Source: CAZMHL01 sp045605445 (lineage in GTDB: Bacteria; Bacillota; Clostridia; RGIG6154). Taken from it: a stretch of 30,210 nucleotides of DNA. The position numbers and the translations under genes were made by a program. The stretch spans positions 1 to 30,210 of the forward strand of contig JAZUPZ010000048.1 in assembly GCA_045605445.1 (NCBI GenBank), in the 5' to 3' direction. Below are positions 22,800 to 30,210 of the stretch, piece by piece (positions within the stretch are counted from its first letter, which is position 1; the number at the start of each line of letters is the position of its first letter). Below the pieces are notes generated by a model that saw only the letters and a list, made by a program, of their open reading frames with translations, was not told where the DNA came from and did not search any database.

Positions 22800-23828
22800 T
22801 CAATTGAACTCCGCAGAGTGTTGCTCACGGTAAGTTTCATAATCTTTTTTCCATTTTTGTTCATTTATCAGTGTACTTTTACCAATTCCGCGTGATTGTA
22901 AAAATGAAGCAAAATGGTGACTTATTTTTCTTGCACCGGATATATCCAGGTGTCCTGAATCAAAGTAGTCGTTTTCAGGGTCTATGTTAATTTCGTCAAG
23001 CATACTGCTGTAATCAAGTACGGTTACATTCTTTTGTTCTGCCCATTTTATCAAAGCTTTTATTTTTTCACGAAGCTCGTTGCTGCTTGCTTCGTATGGG
23101 GCAATCATTAAAATCAGTTCTGCATCGTTTTGTGTTACAAGTTCATATATATCGTTCATAATTTCAGTGTTGGATTCACTTAGTTCGATATCCTTTGTGG
23201 CAGCATAATCGGGAATGTAATTCTTTCCGGAATAAGAGCCTTCGAGAGCAACAAAACCCTTATACATATCTACCGGTGGGTTGAAGATTGAAGTTACGTC
23301 ACGAAAGTTTAAAGCATTCCAGCGGGTATGATATTTTAAAATGTTAAAATAATAATTCGGACGTTCGTCATACTCTGCGAGTTTGTTTATCATCTCTATT
23401 TTGTTTAATGAAAATTTCAATGGATCTATTGCATTGTACAATACCGCAGGTTCATATGTTTCTCCGCCTGTTATCATTATACCTTCAAGTACAACATATT
23501 CAGGGGATTGGGTTTTGAAAGCTTCTTTTATGTAATGGTAAGATGCTGTAAGAGGTTGCTGCTGTGTTGCAAGAACAAAACCGGCAATGCCTGATTTGTT
23601 CCATACCTCCAGGGGATTTACAGTACAGTATATATGACTTGAACCAACGCCTATGTAATCAAGCGAGTTTTCCTCCAAACTGTAAAACTCATTGAGCTTA
23701 GCCATATAGTTCCAGGCACCATCGTAAGTTTTTCTTTCAAAAATTGCTGAAATGGAAGAAAAAAGTATAACTGCGCACAAAATAAATGAAATTATTTTAA
23801 CGGTATTTATAAGTTTGTTGTTTTTCAC
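22800..23828 (-). CDS. SGNH-like membrane-anchored protein, partner of MBOAT acyltransferase
   Basis: 342 residues with one N-terminal membrane helix (about 8-28) and an extracellular domain. Two SGNH/DltD-AlgX-type signatures are visible: GVGSSH (nucleophile S63) near the start and D290-S-G-H293 in DYFDSGHLDISGA near the end, forming the expected Ser-Asp-His set. Such proteins take acyl groups delivered by an MBOAT protein and transfer them to exported polymers. The start is a GTG at 23828 with GAGGTGAT upstream; the longer frame to 23936 overlaps the MBOAT gene. It follows the MBOAT gene by 11 bp. The acceptor polymer is not identified. Confidence 0.82.
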   Translation of the reverse strand: MKNNKLINTVKIISFILCAVILFSSISAIFERKTYDGAWNYMAKLNEFYSLEENSLDYIGVGSSHIYCTVNPLEVWNKSGIAGFVLATQQQPLTASYHYIKEAFKTQSPEYVVLEGIMITGGETYEPAVLYNAIDPLKFSLNKIEMINKLAEYDERPNYYFNILKYHTRWNALNFRDVTSIFNPPVDMYKGFVALEGSYSGKNYIPDYAATKDIELSESNTEIMNDIYELVTQNDAELILMIAPYEASSNELREKIKALIKWAEQKNVTVLDYSSMLDEINIDPENDYFDSGHLDISGARKISHHFASFLQSRGIGKSTLINEQKWKKDYETYREQHSAEFN

Positions 23829-23839
23829 AGTATCACCTC

Positions 23840-25291
23840 TTAAAAATTCATATAAATAAAGGAAGCGTCGGAGTATCCCGGTCCGTATATGCCAAATATA
23901 AGTACTATGGCAAAACCTAAAAGGAATATGCACCATCTTAAAGGTAAATATGTTTTTGCCAGAATGTCGCGTATACAGTGCCCTTTCTCTTTGTAATAAG
24001 ATGTCACAAACATAATCGTAAGCGCAACGGCAAGAATAATTAAATCGGGAATTGTAAGCTGGGGTAAACTATTGCCAATGGGAGCAAATGTAAAAATGCT
24101 TCCAAGCATACTTAAAGCCGCTTTGGTGCTTTTTGCCCTGAATACAAGCCAGGAAAGGTTTATAAGAACGAATGTTATCAATCGTTGCATCAATAAGGAA
24201 AATCCTTTTGAGCGGTCAATTTTAAATCTCACAGATAATTTTTCCTTGAATGGCAGAGTGAGTGCTCCTGCAATCTGAAAAACTCCCTGCATAATTCCCC
24301 ATACGATATAATGAATTCCTACGCCGTGCCAGAGTCCGCTTACAAAAAATACAATAAGAAGATTTATGTATTTTCTTACAATACCTTTTCTGTTTCCACC
24401 CAAAGGAATGTATAAATAATCACGGAACCAGCTTGAAAGGGAAATATGCCATCTTCGCCAGAAGTCCTGTATTGATTTTGAAAAATAAGGTTGTTTGAAA
24501 TTTTCTATAATGTCAATGCAGAATAATTTGGCTGCACCCCTGCATATGTCAACACAACCGGAAAAGTCTGTGTATATCTGAATCGTGTATAAAAGTATAG
24601 CAATTACAACTGTAAAACCCGAATATGAGGTGAAGTTGTCAAAAACTTCGTTTACCAGGAGTGCCGCTCGGTCAGCTATAACAAGCTTTTTGAAAAACCC
24701 CCAGAGCATCAATTGTGCCCCGTATGTGTAATTGTGATAAATGTCGGTCAACTTGCTTTTGTTATACAGTTGTCCGGCTAACTGGTCGTATCTGGAAATG
24801 GGCCCCTGTAACATAAGAGGGAAAAAAGTTGAGAATGAAGCAAATTTTATAAAGTTTTTGTCAGCTTTATATTTGCCTCTGTATACGTCAATTATGTAGC
24901 CTGACAGCTGAAGCGTATAAAAAGCAATGCCTACAGGAACAATAATACTGTTTACAATATTTGATGGGTCATATGTATAAAGCGTTTGTAATTTTGTTAA
25001 AATGTATGGCACAAATTTAACAAAAAACAGAAGCCCGATATTTAACGAAAGTACAGTACCCAAAATAAATTTTTTAATTTTTAACGTTTTGCTGCGTTCA
25101 ATAAAAAGAGCACCAAAGTAAACGGTTAAAATGCTGAAAAGTAAAAATATGGAATACCTTAAGTCAAACTGAAGATAAAAATAGATGTTACCTGCAAGTA
25201 TTACAAAAGGTTTTACCTTGTTTGGTACAATATAATATATTATTGTAAGCAACAGTAAGAAAAGTAAAAAATAAACAGATAATATTGACAT
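23840..25291 (-). CDS. MBOAT-family O-acyltransferase (AlgI/DltB-like)
   Basis: 483 residues, polytopic membrane protein. It carries the MBOAT core: QGPISRYDQL, YTDFSGCVDI, DFWRRWHISLSSWFRDYLYIPLGG and the catalytic His H322 in VSGLWHGVG. AlgI, DltB and PatA relatives move an acyl group, usually acetyl or D-alanyl, across the membrane for polymer modification. No dltA or dltC gene, and no alginate genes, lie nearby, so acetylation of a wall polysaccharide, teichoic acid or exopolymer is the likelier job. GGGAG lies seven bases before the ATG at 25291. It forms a two-gene operon with the SGNH-like gene. Confidence 0.93.
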   Translation of the reverse strand: MSILSVYFLLFLLLLTIIYYIVPNKVKPFVILAGNIYFYLQFDLRYSIFLLFSILTVYFGALFIERSKTLKIKKFILGTVLSLNIGLLFFVKFVPYILTKLQTLYTYDPSNIVNSIIVPVGIAFYTLQLSGYIIDVYRGKYKADKNFIKFASFSTFFPLMLQGPISRYDQLAGQLYNKSKLTDIYHNYTYGAQLMLWGFFKKLVIADRAALLVNEVFDNFTSYSGFTVVIAILLYTIQIYTDFSGCVDICRGAAKLFCIDIIENFKQPYFSKSIQDFWRRWHISLSSWFRDYLYIPLGGNRKGIVRKYINLLIVFFVSGLWHGVGIHYIVWGIMQGVFQIAGALTLPFKEKLSVRFKIDRSKGFSLLMQRLITFVLINLSWLVFRAKSTKAALSMLGSIFTFAPIGNSLPQLTIPDLIILAVALTIMFVTSYYKEKGHCIRDILAKTYLPLRWCIFLLGFAIVLIFGIYGPGYSDASFIYMNF

Positions 25292-25329
25292 TTTCAAACT
25301 CCCATCGCATAAGTGTGTATAATCAGTTT

Positions 25330-25358
25330 ATTATAGCATCATTGGATTGAAAAGTAAA
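25330..25358 (-). promoter_or_regulatory. Promoter of the MBOAT operon
   Basis: On the minus strand, TTTACT (25358-25353), 17 bp, TATAAT (25335-25330), about 40 bases before the start codon. Confidence 0.6.
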
Positions 25359-25436
25359 TACCACCTTTTTCCTTACATAAAAAATCCTTGTCTGCACAGA
25401 ATAGAAATGTAAATCAAATTACAAGGAGTTTTGGAA

Positions 25437-25982
25437 ATGAAAGCTACAGGAATAGTAAGAAGGATAGACGACCTTGGTCGTGTTGTTATACCAAAGGAAA
25501 TAAGAAGAACTATGAGGATAAGAGAGGGAGACCCGCTGGAAATATTTACAAATAAGGATGGCGAGGTTATATTTAAAAAATATTCACCGATTGGCGAGCT
25601 TGGTGATTTTGCCCTTCACTATGCGGAAACTCTTGCAAAAACCACAGGAAAAAGCGTTTGTATAACCGATAATGATGCAATTATTTCTGTATCGGGTGCG
25701 CCAAAAAAAGAACTTCTTGAACAGAAAATTTCAGGAGAGGTTGAAAAGTTTATAAAGGAACGTACAACTTATATCTTGAAGCATACGGAAGACAAAAAAT
25801 ACAAATTGCTTGATATGACCGATAAATTTGTTGTAAGCATATGTGTTCCCATTATTGCAGAAGGTGATTCAATAGGAACGGTAATTTTCTTTACCTGCGA
25901 TGAAGCGGAAGTAATGGGCGATGTGGAACAAAAACTTGCACAGTCAGCAGCTATGTTTTTAAGCAAGCAAATGGAAGATTAA
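25437..25982 (+). CDS. spoVT: Stage V sporulation protein T
   Basis: 181 residues. The N-terminal AbrB-type swapped-hairpin domain reads MKATGIVRRIDDLGRVVIPK, nearly identical to Bacillus SpoVT, and the remainder (about 55-180; PIGELGDFALHYAETL, FLSKQMED) matches its GAF domain. SpoVT is a DNA-binding regulator of forespore genes, made late under sigma G in Bacillus. AAGGAG places the start at the ATG at 25437 rather than a TTG six bases before. I could not find a convincing sigma G or sigma A promoter upstream. Its presence argues for a spore-forming lineage. Confidence 0.95.
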   Translation: MKATGIVRRIDDLGRVVIPKEIRRTMRIREGDPLEIFTNKDGEVIFKKYSPIGELGDFALHYAETLAKTTGKSVCITDNDAIISVSGAPKKELLEQKISGEVEKFIKERTTYILKHTEDKKYKLLDMTDKFVVSICVPIIAEGDSIGTVIFFTCDEAEVMGDVEQKLAQSAAMFLSKQMED

Positions 25983-25987
25983 AAATG

Positions 25988-26021
25988 AAAGGACAACCTT
26001 TGTGAAAAGGATGTCCTTTTT
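25988..26021 (+). terminator. Intrinsic terminator after spoVT
   Basis: AAAGGACA (25988-25995) pairs with TGTCCTTT (26012-26019), and CCTTT with AAAGG inside, around one A/A mismatch. Ts run to 26021. Confidence 0.88.
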
Positions 26022-26022
26022 G

Positions 26023-26051
26023 TTTACAAGTTAAAATAATCGTGGTATAAT
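26023..26051 (+). promoter_or_regulatory. Promoter of uvrBA
   Basis: TTTACA at 26023-26028, 17 bp, extended TGG and TATAAT at 26046-26051. The -35 begins directly after the spoVT terminator tract. No LexA-type box was seen near it. Confidence 0.8.
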
Positions 26052-26104
26052 AATAAGTTGATGGTATGATTTTTTCTTAAAAATCAAGAATGGGAGGTGT
26101 CATT

Positions 26105-28057
26105 ATGGCAGATTTTAAAGTTATATCAAAATACGAGCCGGCGGGTGATCAGCCAAAAGCCATAGAAGAATTGGTTGACGGTATAGAAAGCGGGCTTTGC
26201 GGGCAGATTTTAAAGGGAGTAACCGGATCGGGAAAAACCTATACAATGGCAAAGGTTATTGAAAAAATCAACAGACCTACCCTTGTGCTTGCTCACAATA
26301 AAACTCTTGCGGCGCAGCTTTGCAGCGAATTCAAAGAATTTTTCCCTGAAAATGCAGTAGAGTATTTTGTTTCTTTTTACGATTACTATCAGCCCGAAGC
26401 GTATATTCCTCATACTGATACCTATATTGAAAAGGATTCTGCCATAAATGATGAAATAGATAAGCTTCGTCACAGTGCGACAGCTTCCTTGTTTGAAAGA
26501 CGTGACGTTATAATTGTTGCCTCTGTTTCCTGTATTTACGGGCTCGGCGACCCGATTGACTATAACACTATGGTAATTTCTCTGAGGCCGGGAATGGAAA
26601 AGGAGAGAGACGAAGTAATCAGGCGCCTTGTGGAAATGCAGTACGAAAGAAATGATATAGATTTTTCAAGAGGTAAGTTCAGGGTAAGAGGCGATGTGGT
26701 AGAGGTTTTCCCTGCAAGCTCAAACGAAAATTCCGTAAGAATAGAATTTTTTGGTGATGAGGTTGACCGCATAACGGAAATAAACGCTCTTACCGGAGAA
26801 ATAATTTGCGAAAGAAATCACATAGTTATTTTCCCGAACTCTCATTATGTAACAACCAAAGAGAAAATGAAAAGAGCAATCGGCTCAATTCAGGAAGAGC
26901 TTGAAGAAAGAATAAAAGAATTCAACGAGGAGTGTAAGCTGGTTGAAGCTCAGCGAATAGAACAAAGAACTCTTTACGATATTGAAATGATGGAGGAAAC
27001 GGGCTTTTGTCAGGGGATAGAAAACTATTCAAGACATATAAGCGGAAGAGAAGCAGGCTCACCGCCGTTTACCCTTCTTGATTATCTTCCCGACGACTTT
27101 CTTTTAATGGTTGACGAGGCCCATGTTACCATTCCTCAGGTAAGAGCAATGTATGCCGGAGACCGTTCAAGAAAAGAAAATCTTGTAAAATACGGCTTCA
27201 GGCTGAAAAGTGCCTTTGATAACAGACCGCTTTGCTTTGAAGAGTTTGAAAGAAAAGTGGGACAGACCGTTTATGTTTCGGCAACGCCTGCTGAATATGA
27301 AAAGGAACACAGCGATAAAATTGTTGAGCAGATTATAAGACCTACCGGACTTCTTGACCCTGAAATTGAGGTTGTTCCTCAGGAGGGGCAGATTGACCAT
27401 CTTATCAGCGAAATAAATAAGAGGGTGGAGAAAAAACAGAGAGTACTTGTTACAACTCTTACAAAGAAAATGGCTGAAAGCCTTACCGATTTCCTTGAAG
27501 AAGCGGGAATAAAAGTAAGATATCTTCATTCTGATATTAAAACCATTGAACGTATGGAAATAATACGAGACCTTAGAGTGGGAGAATTCGATGTTCTGGT
27601 GGGAATTAACCTTTTAAGAGAAGGACTTGATCTTCCAGAGGTTTCTCTTGTTGCAATTCTTGATGCGGACAAAGAAGGCTTTTTGCGTTCTGAAACCTCT
27701 CTTATTCAGACAATAGGAAGAGCGGCAAGAAATGCAGAAGGAAAGGTTATTATGTATGCTACCGACATAACAGACAGTATGAGAAGAGCAATTGATGAAA
27801 CCAACCGACGTCGCGAAATACAGATGAAATATAACACAGAGCATAATATAGTTCCCAAAACAATTGTAAAAGATGTTCGTGAAATAATCGAGGCAACAAA
27901 AGAAGTAAAAGAAATAAAAACTCCTGAAAAGGAAATTGATAAGAAAAAACTTATTGAAAAGCTTACAAAAGAAATGCTTGAAGCTGCAAATAAAATGCAG
28001 TATGAAAGAGCGGCAATTTTAAGAGATAAAATTGAGGAATTACGAGGTACACTTTAA
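26105..28057 (+). CDS. uvrB: Excinuclease ABC subunit B
   Basis: 650 residues, a normal UvrB. Walker A is GVTGSGKT (38-45), the damage-probing beta hairpin region contains YDYYQPEAYIPHTDTY, the DEAD-type box is LLMVDEAHV, helicase motifs include GINLLREGLDLPEVSLV and QTIGRAARN, and a UVR domain ends the protein (KMQYERAAILRDKIEEL). It loads on damaged DNA with UvrA in nucleotide-excision repair. GGGAGGTG places the start at the ATG at 26105 instead of the one at 26090, which overlaps the RBS. The stop overlaps the uvrA start by one base (TAATG). Confidence 0.98.
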   Translation: MADFKVISKYEPAGDQPKAIEELVDGIESGLCGQILKGVTGSGKTYTMAKVIEKINRPTLVLAHNKTLAAQLCSEFKEFFPENAVEYFVSFYDYYQPEAYIPHTDTYIEKDSAINDEIDKLRHSATASLFERRDVIIVASVSCIYGLGDPIDYNTMVISLRPGMEKERDEVIRRLVEMQYERNDIDFSRGKFRVRGDVVEVFPASSNENSVRIEFFGDEVDRITEINALTGEIICERNHIVIFPNSHYVTTKEKMKRAIGSIQEELEERIKEFNEECKLVEAQRIEQRTLYDIEMMEETGFCQGIENYSRHISGREAGSPPFTLLDYLPDDFLLMVDEAHVTIPQVRAMYAGDRSRKENLVKYGFRLKSAFDNRPLCFEEFERKVGQTVYVSATPAEYEKEHSDKIVEQIIRPTGLLDPEIEVVPQEGQIDHLISEINKRVEKKQRVLVTTLTKKMAESLTDFLEEAGIKVRYLHSDIKTIERMEIIRDLRVGEFDVLVGINLLREGLDLPEVSLVAILDADKEGFLRSETSLIQTIGRAARNAEGKVIMYATDITDSMRRAIDETNRRREIQMKYNTEHNIVPKTIVKDVREIIEATKEVKEIKTPEKEIDKKKLIEKLTKEMLEAANKMQYERAAILRDKIEELRGTL

Positions 28058-30210
28058 TGGCAAGAGACAGTATTTTTGTAAAAGGTGCAAAAGAGCATAA
28101 CCTTAAAAATATAGATATAGAAATCCCCAGAGATAAGCTTGTAGTGCTTACGGGCCTCAGCGGTTCGGGGAAATCCTCACTGGCGTTTGACACAATATAT
28201 GCAGAAGGTCAGAGGAGATATGTAGAGTCGTTGTCTGCATATGCAAGACAATTTCTCGGGCAGATGGAAAAACCTGATGTTGACTATATAGACGGGCTCT
28301 CTCCGGCAATTTCAATTGACCAGAAGACAACAAGCAGAAATCCCCGTTCAACTGTTGGAACCGTTACTGAGATTTATGATTATTTAAGACTTCTTTATGC
28401 AAGAATCGGCGTGGCACACTGTCCCGAGTGCGGAAAAGAAATAAAACAGCAGACGGTTGATGAAATAGTTGATCAGATATTAAGCTTTGAAATGGGAACA
28501 AAATTTCAGATTCTTGCGCCGGTGGTTCGTACAAGAAAAGGCGAGTATACAAAGGTTTTTGAAGATGCAAGAAAAAGCGGATATGTTCGTGTAAGAGTGG
28601 ATTCTGTTATATACGACCTTTCCGAAACAATAACTCTTGAAAAACAGAAAAAACATACAATAGAAATTGTGGTAGACCGACTGGTGATAAAAGAAAATGT
28701 GCGTCAGCGCTTGACCGATTCTGTAGAAACGGCATTAAAGCTTGCAAATAACCTTGTAACGATTGATATTATCGGCGGAGAAGAAATAACCTTCAGTCAG
28801 AATTATGCCTGCAAGGACTGCGGAATTAACCTCGAAGAGTTTACTCCCAGAATGTTTTCTTTTAACAGCCCCTTTGGAGCGTGTCCCGAATGTGCAGGAT
28901 TGGGTTCAACCCTTAAAATTGACCCCGATATGGTGGTTCCGGATAAATCAAAATCCCTTGTGGAGGGTGCAGTTGTTGCCAGCGGATGGAATTCCGTTTC
29001 AAAGAAAAACAGTATTGCTTTTGCCCTTTATAATTCTCTTGGAAAGCATATGGGCTTTGATATGAATACTCCTTATGAAGAACTTACAGAGGAACAACAG
29101 AATGCTATTCTTTACGGTACGGGTAAGGAAAGAATAAAAATTGAATATGAAAGCGCATACGGCGGAGGCTCATACTTTGCTCCCTTTGAAGGTGTTATAA
29201 CCAATCTTGAAAGGAAGTACAGAGATACCAAGTCAGATTATGTGAAAGACGAGATGGATAAAATAATGACTAATGCAACCTGTTCCTGCTGTGGCGGGAA
29301 GCGTCTTTCAAAAAAGAGTCTTGCGGTAACGGTTAAAGATAAAAACATTATTGAGCTTACAGAGCTTTCTGTTTACAAGCTGAAGGATTTCTTTGCGGGA
29401 ATTCAGCTTACGGAAAGTGAAAAAATCATTGCAGAGCAGATTCTTAAGGAAATAAATTCAAGACTTGGCTTCCTGGTGAACGTAGGGCTTGACTATCTTA
29501 CTCTTGCAAGGGCATCGGAAACTCTGTCCGGCGGAGAAGCGCAGAGAATAAGGCTTGCAACTCAGATAGGATCAAGTCTTATGGGAGTCTTGTACATTCT
29601 TGATGAACCGAGCATAGGACTTCACCAGAGGGATAACGACAAGCTTATTGAAACTCTTAAAAATCTGAGAGATCTGGGTAATACAGTTCTTGTAGTTGAA
29701 CACGACGAGGATACAATGAAGGCTTCGGATTATATTATTGATATAGGTCCGGGAGCGGGAATTCACGGCGGAAACGTAGTTTTTGCGGGAACATATGAAG
29801 AAATTCTTAAAAGTAAAAAGAGCCTTACAGGTGCCTATCTCAGCGGAAGAGAAAAAATTGAGGTTCCTGCAGTAAGAACTCCGGCAACAGAGGAGTATAT
29901 TGAAATAACCGGCGCAAAACAAAACAACCTTAAGGATGTAAACGTAAGATTCCCTGTAGGCCTTGTTACGGCGGTTACCGGCGTTTCGGGTTCGGGAAAG
30001 AGTTCGCTCGTTAACGAAATACTTTATCCTACGCTTGCTAATAGATTAAATCACGCCAAAGTACGTGAAGGAAACTACGCTGATATTTTAGGTATAGAAC
30101 ATTTTGACAAGATAATAGCGATAGACCAGTCGCCCATAGGCAAAACGCCGAGAAGTAACCCCGCAACATACACGGGCGTGTTCACGCAGATAAGAGAACT
30201 ATTTGCATCC
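28057..30210 (+). CDS. uvrA: Excinuclease ABC subunit A, 3' end outside window
   Basis: The frame stays open from the ATG at 28057 to the last base, 718 codons of a protein that is usually about 940. Visible parts are the first Walker A (GLSGSGKSSLAFDT), RRYVESLSAYARQFLGQM, a CPECG pair, the zinc module CKDCG...CPECAGLG, a second cysteine set (CSCCGGKRL), the ABC signature LSGGEAQRIRLA with Walker B VLYILDEPSIGL, and the second Walker A (GVSGSGKSSLVNE). It ends within SPIGKTPRSNPATYTGVF. It recognises damage together with UvrB. It has no separate promoter; TAATG coupling joins it to uvrB. Confidence 0.98.
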   Translation, partial: MARDSIFVKGAKEHNLKNIDIEIPRDKLVVLTGLSGSGKSSLAFDTIYAEGQRRYVESLSAYARQFLGQMEKPDVDYIDGLSPAISIDQKTTSRNPRSTVGTVTEIYDYLRLLYARIGVAHCPECGKEIKQQTVDEIVDQILSFEMGTKFQILAPVVRTRKGEYTKVFEDARKSGYVRVRVDSVIYDLSETITLEKQKKHTIEIVVDRLVIKENVRQRLTDSVETALKLANNLVTIDIIGGEEITFSQNYACKDCGINLEEFTPRMFSFNSPFGACPECAGLGSTLKIDPDMVVPDKSKSLVEGAVVASGWNSVSKKNSIAFALYNSLGKHMGFDMNTPYEELTEEQQNAILYGTGKERIKIEYESAYGGGSYFAPFEGVITNLERKYRDTKSDYVKDEMDKIMTNATCSCCGGKRLSKKSLAVTVKDKNIIELTELSVYKLKDFFAGIQLTESEKIIAEQILKEINSRLGFLVNVGLDYLTLARASETLSGGEAQRIRLATQIGSSLMGVLYILDEPSIGLHQRDNDKLIETLKNLRDLGNTVLVVEHDEDTMKASDYIIDIGPGAGIHGGNVVFAGTYEEILKSKKSLTGAYLSGREKIEVPAVRTPATEEYIEITGAKQNNLKDVNVRFPVGLVTAVTGVSGSGKSSLVNEILYPTLANRLNHAKVREGNYADILGIEHFDKIIAIDQSPIGKTPRSNPATYTGVFTQIRELFAS

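Overview
The window is about 30 kb of AT-rich DNA from a Gram-positive bacterium, most likely a sporulating anaerobe of the Clostridia. The grounds are AGGAGG-type ribosome binding sites, TTGACA/TATAAT-type promoters, a close SpoVT homologue, secreted proteins with copper-amine-oxidase-like 'stalk' domains, the pta-ackA acetate pair, and the order DUF512 - der - plsY - gpsA. Species cannot be named from the sequence. No rRNA, tRNA, CRISPR array, transposase or prophage gene was found.

Region 1 (1-2606) is the end of a tightly coupled operon: an SDR dehydrogenase tail, a divergent type I dehydroquinate-dehydratase-fold protein, a PIG3-type quinone/enone reductase and a metallo-beta-lactamase-fold hydrolase, closed by an 18-bp terminator. 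It reads as an uncharacterised catabolic pathway. A 321-bp AT-rich gap follows. Region 2 (2834-10612) is envelope and extracellular: an OmpR-type regulator with a degenerate receiver, an HtrA protease, a stalk/AMIN/amidase_3 cell-wall hydrolase, a 1012-residue secreted GH74-like protein ending in stalk repeats, and a cytoplasmic subtilisin whose ribosome binding site lies inside the preceding terminator hairpin. A 286-bp array of inverted repeats bounded by two identical palindromes fills the convergent gap before nth.

Region 3 (10876-22754) is core metabolism and information processing: nth and rarA (divergent), tmcAL, pta-ackA, a YceD-like gene with rpmF, then DUF512 - der - plsY - gpsA and an AraC-type regulator with a receiver-like domain lacking the phospho-acceptor. 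Region 4 (22800-25291, minus strand) is an MBOAT O-acyltransferase plus SGNH-like partner, probably acylating an exported glycan. Region 5 (25437-30210) is spoVT, then uvrB and uvrA in one operon; uvrA runs off the end of the window.

Most of the window is ordinary. The parts most worth a second look are the divergent AroD-like enzyme and its operon, the hairpin that both terminates the GH74-like gene and covers the subtilisin RBS, the convergent-gap repeat element, the two regulators with degenerate receivers, and the MBOAT/SGNH pair. Many starts were moved downstream of the longest open frame because a good RBS sits inside it.
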